Shown here in pieces: positions 8,674 through 17,672 of a DNA stretch of 64,000 bases. Made by a program: the position numbers and the translations under genes. The DNA is taken from assembly GCF_037969725.1 (NCBI RefSeq), contig NZ_CP150203.1, forward strand, positions 5,286,001-5,350,000, read 5' to 3'. The DNA comes from Paenibacillus sp. FSL W8-0426 (lineage in GTDB: Bacteria; Bacillota; Bacilli; Paenibacillales; Paenibacillaceae). Under the pieces are notes generated by a model, which saw nothing but the letters and a program-made list of their open reading frames with translations, did no database searches and had not been told where the DNA came from. The first letter of the stretch is position 1, and each line of letters begins with the position of its first letter.

Positions 8674-9861
8674 ATGCTTAAACGTTCCCATTCTTCAATT
8701 CATAAACAGATTTACGATCGGATCGCTTACCTTGGCACCGTCTCCAAAGCCGATCTGCTGGAATATTTCACGATTACGAGCAGCAGCATGACACGTATTT
8801 TGGAAGATATGCTGGGCCAAAAAAAGATCGTCGTTTCCGGATTGGGCAGCTCCACCGGAGGACGCAAGCCGATTCTGTTCCAAACCAACCCATCCTACGG
8901 CTATTTGCTTGGGCTGGATATATCGCGAATAAGCTCTTCGCTGGGGTTATATGACCTTCACCTCCAACCACTGGCCCTCTCTCGCTGGAAAATGGATCGT
9001 GATTTAACGCCGGAGCGCTTCGTGGAACTGGTAGTCCAAGAAACGCAAGCGATGCTGGAGAAACATCAGATTGCCGCAGAGCAGGTGCTCGGGCTCGGCA
9101 TAGGTGCTGTCGGACCTCTGGATCCGAAGCAAGGCATTATCCTGCAGCCGGACTTTTTCCCGTCCGAAGCGTGGAACAACGTGCCGATCTGCCGTATGCT
9201 GGAGGAACAGCTTCATATTAAGGCACGGCTGGACAATGGGGCCAACACGGCTTTGCTTGCGGAGCATTGGGCGCTGCGAGACGATACCTGTGAACACATG
9301 TTATATGTGCACTCGGGGGTCAGTATCCGCTCGGCCATCATGTCCGGCGGCAAAATCCTGCGCGGTGCGGCGGATACCGAAGGGGCCATCGGACAGATGA
9401 TTATTCAGACGGGCGGCAAAAGGCTGCGGGACAAAGGCAACTACGGCGCCCTGGAAGCCTACGTCTCCGTCCCGTCGCTGGAGGAGCGGGTAAGCGCTCA
9501 GCTCAAAATCGGCCGGGAAAGCGTCCTGTCCGGACTGCCGCCGGAGCAAATCCATTTCGCGGCATTGGCCGAAGCGCTTGAACAGAACGACGCTTTGGTC
9601 AAGGAGCTTTTTACGGAAACCGCCTCTTATCTGGGCATTGGGCTGGCCAACCTGATCAATACGGTTCATCCGGAATACGTCATTTTGGGTGGAGCTCTCG
9701 TCAACGCGCATCCGCTGGTCTACGAGACGGCCATTCAGATTGCCCGCAAAAACATCTATCATTATCCCGAGTACGATCCGGTCTTCTCTCAAGGGGAGCT
9801 GCGGGACGAAGGCGTGGTCACCGGCGCAGCGCTGATGATTTTGCAGGAATGGGATGGATGA
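8674..9861 (+). CDS. ROK family transcriptional regulator
   Basis: A 395-residue regulator. An N-terminal winged helix spans about residues 8-65 (SKADLLEYFTITSSSMTRIL, then a STGGRKP wing), followed by a ROK sugar-kinase-like domain. LGIGAVGPLDP, DNGANTALLAEHW and LANLINTVHPEYVILGGA match ROK motifs. The zinc-binding CxCGxxGC motif is absent; the corresponding stretch reads LRDKGNYGALEAY, with no cysteine. The phosphate-binding DxGxT motif is also altered (GLDISRISSSLGLY), so kinase activity is unlikely. It is divergent from the chr pair and convergent with the FGE gene. Both of those have matching palindromes, making it the best candidate to bind them. The effector is unknown. Confidence 0.88.
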   Translation: MLKRSHSSIHKQIYDRIAYLGTVSKADLLEYFTITSSSMTRILEDMLGQKKIVVSGLGSSTGGRKPILFQTNPSYGYLLGLDISRISSSLGLYDLHLQPLALSRWKMDRDLTPERFVELVVQETQAMLEKHQIAAEQVLGLGIGAVGPLDPKQGIILQPDFFPSEAWNNVPICRMLEEQLHIKARLDNGANTALLAEHWALRDDTCEHMLYVHSGVSIRSAIMSGGKILRGAADTEGAIGQMIIQTGGKRLRDKGNYGALEAYVSVPSLEERVSAQLKIGRESVLSGLPPEQIHFAALAEALEQNDALVKELFTETASYLGIGLANLINTVHPEYVILGGALVNAHPLVYETAIQIARKNIYHYPEYDPVFSQGELRDEGVVTGAALMILQEWDG

Positions 9862-9891
9862 CCTTCTGCAAATCGTGCCAAACACATGCCA

Positions 9892-9940
9892 AAAACAAAC
9901 CTCTGAACGATCGCGAACCGCGAGAACAGAGGTTTGTTTT
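9892..9940 (+). terminator. Terminator of the ROK gene
   Basis: A 14-bp perfect stem (AAAACAAACCTCTG / CAGAGGTTTGTTTT) encloses a 21-base loop that itself holds a TCGCG/CGCGA hairpin. It ends in TTTT. Confidence 0.8.
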
Positions 9941-9977
9941 CGTATGCCACAGCCTGAAAACGACAATCGGCGTGACC

Positions 9978-10001
9978 AAAAAAGCACCCTATACGGGTGC
10001 T
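9978..10001 (-). terminator. Terminator of the FGE gene
   Basis: Stem AGCACCC/GGGTGCT with a 5-base loop, followed on the minus strand by six T. It starts 20 bases beyond the FGE stop. Confidence 0.85.
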
Positions 10002-10021
10002 TGCATTAGCTTCCGGAAGCC

Positions 10022-11044
10022 TCAGCCGCGTTGTTCATCATCCGCGTCCGCAGCGCAGCGGAATCCGGTATTGCCTGAGGAGCTGTCAGGCGTATTTTTG
10101 TTGCGTGCCGCGACCCTGTACCGGTTGCAATAGGAATCGTGGCATAGGTACGAGCCTCCACGCATGGATCGCGCATTTCCTCGGCTCACGCCGAGCGGAT
10201 TGATGTTGGACGATTGGCGATGGTAATATGGATCGAACTCGTCCGCACACCATTCCCACACATTGCCTGCCACATTATACAATCCAAATCCGTTTGGCTC
10301 AAACGCATCTACAGGCGCGGTTCCGACATATCCATCCTCGGCATCATTGGTGATCGGAAACTTTCCTTGCCAAATGTTGCACATATGTTTGCCGTCCGGC
10401 GTCAACTCGTCTCCCCACGGATACCTCGCCTGATCCAAACCGCCGCGCGCAGCATATTCCCACTCCGCCTCTGTCGGCAGACGTTTTCCGGCCCATTTGC
10501 AATAAGCCAGCGCATCGTTCCATGATACATGAACGACGGGATGGTTCATGCGATCTTCCACATGGGAACCCTTTCCTTCGGGATGTTTCCAATCCGCACC
10601 ATCCACGATGTGCCACCACGGCGTCTGCATGACCATCGTGGCTCTGTTCTGCCTTTGTTCCGGCGGTAGCAATAAATGAAACACAAAGGAGTTGCCGAAC
10701 CGCTCGGCTTCCGTGACATAGTTGGTATCTTGGACAAAATCGGCAAACTGCGCATTCGTCACGGCATAACGATCGATGTAAAACGATGAGAGCGTGACTC
10801 CCCTGGCCGGTCCCTCTCCGTCCTGTTCGAAACCTTCCGTGCTGTCCGTTCCCATACGGAACGTTCCACCCTCCAACCGAATCATGCCTGGGCGCTCCGC
10901 TGCAGGTGCATTCTCTGTTTCGCTTTCCTGACAGCAAGCCTGTTTTAGGGTAATACGCTTCCCCGGCTTGATGTTGACCGCCGTTTTTCCGCGTCCCGGC
11001 GTGCAGCAAGAGGCCTGGTTACCGTCCCGTTCGTTGTGATCCAT
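10022..11044 (-). CDS. Formylglycine-generating enzyme (sulfatase-activating FGE, SUMF1 type)
   Basis: The predicted enzyme oxidises the Cys of the CxPxR motif in sulfatases to formylglycine, using oxygen and a copper centre. The FGE-sulfatase domain runs from MIRLEGGTFRMGTD (about residue 53) to the end. The motif GSYLCHDSYCNRYR supplies the two active-site cysteines (Cys301 and Cys306), and NTPDSSSGNTGFRC is also conserved. This marks a true FGE rather than one of the many FGE-like proteins that lack the cysteines. The N-terminal 50 residues carry CC pairs (ASCCTP, QACCQE), common in bacterial FGEs. The enzyme is cytoplasmic: no signal peptide. No sulfatase gene is in the window. The promoter at 11081-11112 shares its palindrome with the chr operon. 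Confidence 0.93.
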   Translation of the reverse strand: MDHNERDGNQASCCTPGRGKTAVNIKPGKRITLKQACCQESETENAPAAERPGMIRLEGGTFRMGTDSTEGFEQDGEGPARGVTLSSFYIDRYAVTNAQFADFVQDTNYVTEAERFGNSFVFHLLLPPEQRQNRATMVMQTPWWHIVDGADWKHPEGKGSHVEDRMNHPVVHVSWNDALAYCKWAGKRLPTEAEWEYAARGGLDQARYPWGDELTPDGKHMCNIWQGKFPITNDAEDGYVGTAPVDAFEPNGFGLYNVAGNVWEWCADEFDPYYHRQSSNINPLGVSRGNARSMRGGSYLCHDSYCNRYRVAARNKNTPDSSSGNTGFRCAADADDEQRG

Positions 11045-11080
11045 AAAACGTACCCCCTTCGATGGTCTTTGCTTTATTTA

Positions 11081-11112
11081 ATTATATCATCTTAATTTCA
11101 TTTTGGAAGAAA
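11081..11112 (-). promoter_or_regulatory. FGE promoter with palindrome matching the chr operator
   Basis: A 21-base imperfect palindrome (11092-11112; halves TTAATTTC and GGAAGAAA around ATTTT) agrees with the chr operator at 18 of 21 positions. It is also exactly five bases upstream of a TATAAT box (11081-11086) with an extended TG. Same architecture as 8447-8478. Confidence 0.65.
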
Positions 11113-11127
11113 GTGTTGGGCTGCAAC

Positions 11128-11187
11128 TATATAAACCCCATTAAGCAATCACACAAGGCACTGCGAGTGCAGTACCATCTTCCGATC
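11128..11187 (+). repeat. Intergenic repeat family, copy A (truncated)
   Basis: Starts TATATAAACC and shares the core CACACAAGGCACTGCGAGTG with its continuation to TTCCGATC with copy C. After about 60 bases the similarity stops and no right-hand inverted end was found, so this is a truncated copy. The remaining bases up to 11323 show no gene. Confidence 0.75.
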
Positions 11188-11323
11188 ACGACAAAGACAT
11201 CTTCCGGTTCCACCCGAATGTAGGGGGATACCAAAAGATGCCGCCTGAATCGTCATCTTCAATTTTGGTTTGGGTACAGCAGCTTGGAAGCGGCTTGCCC
11301 CTGTTGGAACCTGCGTCCTCCTT

Positions 11324-11671
11324 TTATAACTTGTCTACCTGCAGCACGATAACCTGCTTCTCGGTGACGGCATAGCGAAGCCTTTCTTCAGTCAGCACGC
11401 CCAGCTTGATCAAGCTTTTGATCTTGTTTCCATCCGCCCTGGACGCGAGCCTCCACAGCTCAGGATCGGCAAGAGACGCATACAGCTTGTTGTCATCGTA
11501 TTCCTTGCGGTGCTGCAGCACCGTTTTGATGGAAAATCCCCCAATGCACGTCTCGTACACGCCTTGCCCTTCGCAGTATGCGACGATTTCGTCGCGCAGT
11601 ACGGCCAAGCGCTGCTCAATCTCCTTTTGCTGCCGTTTCAATTCGAAATACTCCGTAACCTTTTGTTCCAT
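11324..11671 (-). CDS. Conserved-looking hypothetical protein with N-terminal coiled coil
   Basis: I do not recognise a family for this 115-residue protein. The N-terminal 30 residues (KVTEYFELKRQQKEIEQRLA) look like a coiled coil. The remainder is mixed alpha/beta with FSIKTVLQHRKEYDDNKLYA and ends IVLQVDKL. GGAGGCGGGACC precedes the ATG at good spacing, and codon use resembles the neighbours, so I treat it as real. It stands alone between the FGE gene and the xylan operon. Confidence 0.6.
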   Translation of the reverse strand: MEQKVTEYFELKRQQKEIEQRLAVLRDEIVAYCEGQGVYETCIGGFSIKTVLQHRKEYDDNKLYASLADPELWRLASRADGNKIKSLIKLGVLTEERLRYAVTEKQVIVLQVDKL

Positions 11672-11829
11672 GGTCCCGCCTCCTTATAGCTTAATTCATA
11701 TGCAAAGAGGCGAAGATTAGGACTTGCATCCTGAAGATTGTCCGCTGATGCCCTTGTGAGGATGCATGCCCGGATGCATGTGGTGCGCCGCTTCATGATT
11801 AAAGTAAGATGGTCAGCCACATGTCATGC

Positions 11830-11869
11830 AAAAAAAACATTCTTGCCACGTATTCGTGACAAGAATGTT
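11830..11869 (-). terminator. Terminator of the xylan operon
   Basis: Stem AACATTCTTG/CAAGAATGTT encloses a smaller CACG/CGTG hairpin and is followed on the minus strand by eight T. It lies about 70 bases past the last GH43 gene. Confidence 0.88.
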
Positions 11870-11940
11870 CTCTGCGAAAAGTACATCGGCAAGAGGTTAC
11901 TGTCGATGTCGTCCAAGCCGACAAAACTTCTCCACCCGCA

Positions 11941-12927
11941 TTACTTCTCGGGATAAGGGTTAATCATGCGAATGGTGCCATCCGGATTGTACGCCAACTC
12001 GGCAAATTTCACGCAGCGCTTGTAGTCGACGCCGCCGGAAAGGGAGCAATCGTGATAGAACAGATACCACTTTTCCCGGAATTGTACAATGGAATGATGC
12101 GTTGTCCAGCCTATGACGGGCGGCAAAATGGTGCCTTGGAATGTAAACGGCCCCACCGGGCTGTCGCCGATGGCGTACACCAGTTTGTGCGTCGTTCCTG
12201 TAGAATAGGACAAATAATATTTGCCATTGTACTTGTGCATCCATGGTCCTTCAAAATATCGGCAATCCTCGTTGCCTGCGGTCAGCGGTTTGCCTTCCTG
12301 ATCCACGATGACGATCTCCTGCGCCTCCGAAGCCAGCGATAGCATATCATCGCTCAGTTTCGCCACTCTTGGTCCGAGGGCGGGAGCATCCGGGGCAGGA
12401 CCTTCCGCATGTTCCACGTAGCTTCCTGTCTGCCATTTCTCCAACTGTCCGCCCCATAGCCCGCCAAAGAACATGTAGGCCTGATCGTCCTCGTCGACGA
12501 ACACAGCGGGGTCAATGCTGAAGCTGCCTTGAATGTACTGCTCCTCCGGCTTGAACGGGCCTGCCGGAGACGACGATGTAGCCACACCGATGCGGAAAAT
12601 GCCATCATGGTCCCGCGCAGGGAAAAACAAATAATAAGTGCCGTTTCTGAACGCGGCATCCGGTGCCCACATCTGGCTGGATGCCCAAGGGACATCCTTC
12701 ACATGCAGCGCCTCGCCATGATCCGTCACGGGTGAATCCATGTCCGTCATGGACAGCACATGATAATCCTCCATCTTGTACTGGTCCCCGTTGTCATTCA
12801 CTGGACCATCATGGTCGAGATCATGGGAGGGATAGATATAGATGCGATCCTCGAACACATGCGCCGACGGATCGGCAGTAAAGATATGGGTTACTAAAGG
12901 TTGATGCGGCTTAGGCAATTCGGGCAT
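11941..12927 (-). CDS. Glycoside hydrolase family 43 enzyme (xylosidase/arabinofuranosidase-like)
   Basis: A 328-residue single-domain, five-bladed propeller enzyme without signal peptide, so it acts on imported oligosaccharides. The three GH43 acidic residues are visible: FTADPSAHVFEDRIYIYPSHD (general base Asp), SFSIDPAVFVDEDDQAYMF (pKa-modulating Asp) and DCRYFEGPWMHKYNGKYY (acid Glu). It ends with NPYPEK. The ATG at 12927 is chosen (AAGGAG, 8-base spacing) over an upstream in-frame TTG. A GC-rich palindrome without a T-run (12957-12979) separates it from the GH10 gene and may stabilise or process the mRNA. Arabinofuranosidase or beta-xylosidase activity on xylan fragments fits the context; exact specificity cannot be read. 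Confidence 0.88.
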   Translation of the reverse strand: MPELPKPHQPLVTHIFTADPSAHVFEDRIYIYPSHDLDHDGPVNDNGDQYKMEDYHVLSMTDMDSPVTDHGEALHVKDVPWASSQMWAPDAAFRNGTYYLFFPARDHDGIFRIGVATSSSPAGPFKPEEQYIQGSFSIDPAVFVDEDDQAYMFFGGLWGGQLEKWQTGSYVEHAEGPAPDAPALGPRVAKLSDDMLSLASEAQEIVIVDQEGKPLTAGNEDCRYFEGPWMHKYNGKYYLSYSTGTTHKLVYAIGDSPVGPFTFQGTILPPVIGWTTHHSIVQFREKWYLFYHDCSLSGGVDYKRCVKFAELAYNPDGTIRMINPYPEK

Positions 12928-13015
12928 GCAAATGGCTCCTTCCAAAAGATATGCAACCGCGCCCAGCTTCTGGACGCGGCGACGGGTTCAACGATGACGG
13001 GTGATCCGTCTAGCT

Positions 13016-14038
13016 TCACTTGGGCGCGGCGATTTGCGCAACACGCTGATAGGCTTCCTTCGGACGATGCGACTCGTCGAACAGGAAAGGCCAGTTTTTC
13101 CGCCCTCGGACAGGGAAATCGTCAAGCCAGGTGTAATCGTCGGCTGCCCCCCAGAATGTCACGGCGCTGATATGTTCCTTGTATTCGTAAAGCAGGCGGA
13201 AAATGGATTCGTATCGCTCGGCCTGCAACTCCAGCATCTCCTCCGTAGGATGAACCAGATCCGTGCGCCTGTCGTCAAAGCGGAATACCGAGACATCCAG
13301 TTCGGTAAGCTGAAGCTGCAGGCCAAGCTGCGCATATCGCTCAATCGCGGCGCGCATATCGTCCAGGCTCGGATCATACAGATTCCAATGCGCCTGCAGG
13401 CCGACGCCATGAATCGGCACGCCTTGATCCAGCAGCGAACGGACGAGCCGATAAATGCGCTCCCGCTTGTGCGGATTGGACTCGTTATAATCGTTATAGA
13501 ACAAAAGCGCCTGCGGGTCTGCTTCATGGGCGAATTCGAACGCTTTGGCAATAAAGTCCTCTCCCGCGATATCCAACCATTTGGAAGGCCGCAGGAATGC
13601 ATTTTCGTCGTTCGCATCATCCGAAATAACCTCGTTCACGACATCCCAACCATAGATAACGTCCTTATATCTGCCAACGACGGTTTGAATGTGTGCGCGC
13701 AATCGCTCCAGCAATACAGCACGTTCCACCAGCCCCCCAGCTTTGTTCTCGAACAGCCATTCGGGAGTCTGGTTATGCCAGACCAGCGTATGGCCGCGCA
13801 GCGCCATCCCATGCTCCCGGGCAAAGGCCGCGATGATATCCGCATCCTCGAATGTATACAGTTCCTCCTTTGGATGCACGCTGGAGAATTTCATTTCGTT
13901 TTCCGCCGTCAGGCTGTTGAAGTGATATGCAAGCAGTGAACGCTGGCGTTCGATCGTGCCCGGATTCACTGCTGCTCCGATATGGAAAGCGTCCTTGTAC
14001 AATTCCTTCAGTGGGGCCTCTGTTCGAAACGAAACCAT
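13016..14038 (-). CDS. Intracellular GH10 endo-1,4-beta-xylanase
   Basis: A 340-residue GH10 (beta/alpha)8-barrel with family motifs NSLTAENEMKFSSVHP, GHTLVWHNQTPEW, WDVVNEVI (acid/base Glu) and LQLTELDVSVF (nucleophile Glu), ending with TFWGAADDYTWLDDFP. There is no signal peptide or carbohydrate-binding module. It resembles the cytoplasmic XynA2-type enzymes that trim imported xylo- or aldouronate oligosaccharides in Paenibacillus. Two consecutive ATGs occur; the second (14038) has the better six-base distance to GGAGG. It is the middle gene of GH43-GH10-GH43. Confidence 0.95.
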   Translation of the reverse strand: MVSFRTEAPLKELYKDAFHIGAAVNPGTIERQRSLLAYHFNSLTAENEMKFSSVHPKEELYTFEDADIIAAFAREHGMALRGHTLVWHNQTPEWLFENKAGGLVERAVLLERLRAHIQTVVGRYKDVIYGWDVVNEVISDDANDENAFLRPSKWLDIAGEDFIAKAFEFAHEADPQALLFYNDYNESNPHKRERIYRLVRSLLDQGVPIHGVGLQAHWNLYDPSLDDMRAAIERYAQLGLQLQLTELDVSVFRFDDRRTDLVHPTEEMLELQAERYESIFRLLYEYKEHISAVTFWGAADDYTWLDDFPVRGRKNWPFLFDESHRPKEAYQRVAQIAAPK

Positions 14039-14104
14039 CATTTCCCTCCTCGTTATTGCCCTGTTCCTCTTGGGCTGAAGCTTGCAGCCTGTATTGGCGG
14101 CAGG

Positions 14105-15661
14105 TCAGATCGAATACTCAAACCAGTCGAAACGGGCAGGAGTGCTGCTTGCCCGGCCGTTGCCCGTAGCGTATAGCCCGATCACCGCTCCGGTGAAGCA
14201 CATTTTATGGACAAAATCCTCCGGAGAGATGGCACGCGCCGAACCCGACCCCAAACCCCTCCAGTTTTCCCCGTCCTCGGAACAAGCCAGCCTGTATTCC
14301 TTTTCTGACGATTCGATCCGGAGCCATAGCTGCTCCGCTTGCGTTTCGCTTTCATGAACCGTGTGCGACTCTCCGCGCACCGTCAGACGGGCAAAGAGCA
14401 CATTGCGGTCTTCCAACCGTCTTATGCCAAGCTCGTAGTGCGCGTCCTCATCCCGGCGGATGCACAACCCCGCTTCTTCCCCGTCGGCGACCGGCACGAA
14501 TGACATACATGCCGTAAAGCTGGCATGCAGATGCTGCTGCCTCCGGCCGACAAACGTGAGCTGGCCAACGTCGCCGAGACCCGCCGCCTGACCATACAAC
14601 GTCAGGAAACCCGGTTTTTCTGCAAGCGAGCATGCTCCCTCTGTCGGATTGCGCACAAACATCCATTGCGGTCCAAGTTCTCCATCGAATTCGTCCCGGC
14701 CGACAACGATGGCTCCATTTTCCTCCAACAAAGAAGGGGCCGTCACGGGCTGGCGCTGAACCGTCATATCCAGGCTCACTATTCCTTCATTGTTGTCAAT
14801 GTGCGGCCAACCGTCATTCCAAACGACCGGTGCGAGGAACGTTTCCCGTCCCAGCACGCTATATCCTTCCTCCGTCAACCGCACGCCGAGAAATACGGCC
14901 CACCAGTCGCCGTGGTGATCCTCCACCAGATCGGCATGGCCCAAATACTGGATTGGATGATCCAGATGGCGATGGGTCAGGATGGGCTCTGGATAGCGTT
15001 CGAACGGACCGTAAGGTTTATCGCTTCTGCCGATGATTTCGCGGTGCTCCTTGGCCGTTCCGCCCGAAGCGGACATCATATAATACATGCCGTTGATTTT
15101 GTACAAATGCGGCCCTTCGGTCCATGGACCGCCGTCTCCATGCCATACGACTTGCGGTTCGGAGAGCGCCTCTCCCGTCGCAATGTCGATCTCATACTGA
15201 ATGGCGTGAGAGTCGTAATCCGCGCCTTGCTGGGCCGTAACATACACTTTGCCGTCATCGTCAAAAAACAGCGATGGGTCAATTCCGCCATACGGAATGC
15301 GAATCGGATCGGACCACGGTCCGGCAGGGTTGGTTGCCGTCACGTAGAAGTTGCCGATGCCTCTCACATCTGTCGTAATCATATAGAACGTGCCTGCGTG
15401 GTAACGCAGCGCAGGAGCGTAAATGCCGTCCGAGCTTTTCTGCCCGGTCAAATCAAGCTGGCTGATCCGGTCCAGTACATTGCCGATCTGCTCCCAATGA
15501 ATCAGATCCCGGCTCCGAAAAATCGGTACTCCGGGAAAATATTCGAACGAACTGCAAACAAGGTAAAAATAATCCTCCGCCTTCACGATGCTCGGATCCG
15601 GATAAAATCCGGGCAGGATCGGATTGGCATAACGGATCGTATGCGATTGAAGCTGTGGCAT
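14105..15661 (-). CDS. xynB: GH43 beta-xylosidase with C-terminal beta-sandwich (XynB type)
   Basis: A 518-residue two-domain enzyme. The GH43 propeller (about 10-310) has GFYPDPSIVKAEDYFYLVCS (base Asp22), GGIDPSLFFDDDGKVYV and GGPWTEGPHLYKINGMYYM (acid Glu), then the GHADLVEDHHGDWWAVFLGVR stretch. A concanavalin-like C-terminal domain follows (about 330-515: DEFDGELGPQWMFVRNPTEG onward), the layout of beta-xylosidases that split xylobiose. It is cytoplasmic. Its start codon overlaps the permease stop as TAATG, so translation is coupled to transport. Confidence 0.93.
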   Translation of the reverse strand: MPQLQSHTIRYANPILPGFYPDPSIVKAEDYFYLVCSSFEYFPGVPIFRSRDLIHWEQIGNVLDRISQLDLTGQKSSDGIYAPALRYHAGTFYMITTDVRGIGNFYVTATNPAGPWSDPIRIPYGGIDPSLFFDDDGKVYVTAQQGADYDSHAIQYEIDIATGEALSEPQVVWHGDGGPWTEGPHLYKINGMYYMMSASGGTAKEHREIIGRSDKPYGPFERYPEPILTHRHLDHPIQYLGHADLVEDHHGDWWAVFLGVRLTEEGYSVLGRETFLAPVVWNDGWPHIDNNEGIVSLDMTVQRQPVTAPSLLEENGAIVVGRDEFDGELGPQWMFVRNPTEGACSLAEKPGFLTLYGQAAGLGDVGQLTFVGRRQQHLHASFTACMSFVPVADGEEAGLCIRRDEDAHYELGIRRLEDRNVLFARLTVRGESHTVHESETQAEQLWLRIESSEKEYRLACSEDGENWRGLGSGSARAISPEDFVHKMCFTGAVIGLYATGNGRASSTPARFDWFEYSI

Positions 15662-16608
15662 TATTCCTTCACACTCCCTACGTTAAGTCCAACGACAAAG
15701 TATTTTTGCATGAACGGATATACGAGCAGGATCGGTACCGAAGCAACAATGGTAATCGCGGCCCGGATTGAAATCGGCGTTACCTGTGTCGAATGCTCCA
15801 CCCCAACGCCGTTGGCTACCGAAGGGTTGCTGTTGGCGTTCATGCTGGAGGATAACAGCTTCATCAATTCATATTGCAGCGTGCTCAGCTCTTGACGGGA
15901 GGACGTATACAGAAAAGCATCGAACCAGGAGTTCCATGCCCCTACCGCGACGAAGAGCGCAATCGTTGCCAAAACGGGTTTGCACAGCGGAAAGATGACT
16001 TTCCAGAAAATCCTGAAATCTCCGGCCCCGTCTATTTTGGCTGATTCGATCAGGCTTTCGGGGATGGTATAGATATAAGTACGGATGACGATCAAGTTAA
16101 ACGCGCTGACCAGCGACGGGATGACATACACCCAGAACGAATTGATCAAATGCAGGTCCTTCATCAGGAAATACCCCGGAATGAGCCCTGCGTTGAAATA
16201 CATCGTCAGTACAAACACGGTCGTGATCAGCTTGCGGAAAATATATTCCCGGCGGCTCAGCGTATAGGCCAGCATGGTGGTCAGGAATATATTCAGCACG
16301 GTGGAAAGCACCGTACGCGCCACGGAAACCATGAACGCATTATAAATCGTGCCTGATGCAAACACCGCTTTGTAATTCTGCATCGTGAACTCGCGGGGCC
16401 ATAAGTACAATCCACCCCGGATGGTGTCATTCCCTGCATTGAACGAAACGACAATCGTGTTCAGAAACGGGTACAACGTGACAATGACCAGCAAAATCAT
16501 AAAGATGGTATTGAAGGTGTTGAACAGAATCGGTTCAATGCCCCTGCCACCCGGGCGGCGTACGGAAAGTGCCGTATTCCCTGAACCGGACAATGTAGTT
16601 TTTTTCAT
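15661..16608 (-). CDS. Carbohydrate ABC transporter permease (CUT1, YtcP/LplC type)
   Basis: A 315-residue inner-membrane permease with about six hydrophobic segments. The EAA loop ESLIESAKIDGAGDFRIFWKVIFP contacts the ATPase. The sequence FNTIFMILLVIVTLYPFLNTIVVSF and the C-terminus YFVVGLNVGSVKE are typical of the YtcP/LplC branch. The ATG at 16608 lies two bases after the stop of the other permease. No ATPase gene is in the island; CUT1 systems of this type normally share a housekeeping MsmX-like ATPase encoded elsewhere. Confidence 0.93.
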   Translation of the reverse strand: MKKTTLSGSGNTALSVRRPGGRGIEPILFNTFNTIFMILLVIVTLYPFLNTIVVSFNAGNDTIRGGLYLWPREFTMQNYKAVFASGTIYNAFMVSVARTVLSTVLNIFLTTMLAYTLSRREYIFRKLITTVFVLTMYFNAGLIPGYFLMKDLHLINSFWVYVIPSLVSAFNLIVIRTYIYTIPESLIESAKIDGAGDFRIFWKVIFPLCKPVLATIALFVAVGAWNSWFDAFLYTSSRQELSTLQYELMKLLSSSMNANSNPSVANGVGVEHSTQVTPISIRAAITIVASVPILLVYPFMQKYFVVGLNVGSVKE

Positions 16609-16610
16609 GA

Positions 16611-17576
16611 TTATAACAGCCTCTCTTCCCCAAGCCGCTTGGCGGTCCAATTCGCGATGAGCAACATGGTAATGCTGACTACGGTTTTGAATATCCCGCC
16701 GGCAGTAGCTAGCGAATAGTTGCCCTGGGCAATCCCGTATTTGAGCACAAAGATATCAATCGTTTCCGACCAGTCAACAACAAGTCCGTTGCCCAGCAAA
16801 TATTGAACCTCAAAGCCTGCTTCCAAAATATGTCCGATCGACATAATCAGCAGGATGACAATGGTTGGCTTGATTCCCGGCAGGGTGATGTTCCACATTT
16901 TTTGGTAGCGATTGGCCCCATCAATGTCGGAGGCTTCATACAGCGCCGGATCAATAGAGGCCATAGCCGCCAAATAAATAATCGTGTTCCAGCCGACTTC
17001 CTTCCAGACATGGGAACCTGCAACGACTCCCCAGAAATACTTTCCTTCCGTCAGCCAGAGAATGGGTTCATTGATGAGGTGCAATTTCATTAAAATATCA
17101 TTAACGATGCCGTCGGAAGCGAGCGAAGTCGCCACGATGCCGGTAACGATAATCCACGATAAAAAGTGGGGCAGATACGAAATCGTCTGCACCGTCCGCT
17201 TCCACATGACCTTTTTGATCTCATTGAGCAGCAGGGCCAGAATAATCGCGGTTACAAAGCCTAATATGAGGTTGATCACACTCATCGCCAGCGTATTGCG
17301 AAGCACTCGCAAAAAGTTGTCATCCGTGAATAAAAATTGAAAATGCTTGAATCCTACCCAGGTTTGCTGTGAGAAGCTTCTTGCAGGCTTATAATCCTGA
17401 AAAGCCATGGTCCAGCCCCAGACAGGGACGTAAGCAAAGGTAACGATATACGCAAGCAGAGGAACAGACATCCAGATCAGCTGTCTCTGCGCTTTGATGT
17501 TCTGCCAGGTCAGCCGTCGGATTTTCGGTTTTTTCTTCGGGCCGAGCGGCTTGTTGCCCACTACGATTTCCTCCAT
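16611..17576 (-). CDS. Carbohydrate ABC transporter permease (CUT1, YteP/LplB type)
   Basis: A 321-residue permease with a basic N-terminus (GPKKKPKIRRLTWQNIKAQR), six hydrophobic segments and the EAA loop DPALYEASDIDGANRYQKMWNITLP. GGATAGGGAGC lies upstream of the ATG. It pairs with the following permease to form the membrane channel for xylooligosaccharides or related sugars delivered by the lipoprotein at 17721-19400. Confidence 0.93.
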   Translation of the reverse strand: MEEIVVGNKPLGPKKKPKIRRLTWQNIKAQRQLIWMSVPLLAYIVTFAYVPVWGWTMAFQDYKPARSFSQQTWVGFKHFQFLFTDDNFLRVLRNTLAMSVINLILGFVTAIILALLLNEIKKVMWKRTVQTISYLPHFLSWIIVTGIVATSLASDGIVNDILMKLHLINEPILWLTEGKYFWGVVAGSHVWKEVGWNTIIYLAAMASIDPALYEASDIDGANRYQKMWNITLPGIKPTIVILLIMSIGHILEAGFEVQYLLGNGLVVDWSETIDIFVLKYGIAQGNYSLATAGGIFKTVVSITMLLIANWTAKRLGEERLL

Positions 17577-17672
17577 AATATCAAGCTCCCTATCCAGCTT
17601 TGTATTGAAAAGAAAACGTCAAGCGACGTTTTTCCAAGATGACAGACTGCGTCCAGCAATACGCGTTTTTGC

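Noticed and set aside
14525..15895. 456-codon open frame opposite the GH43 beta-xylosidase and permease genes
   Set aside because: Mirrors the codon structure of the genes on the other strand, spans two of them, and shows no motif or ribosome site.
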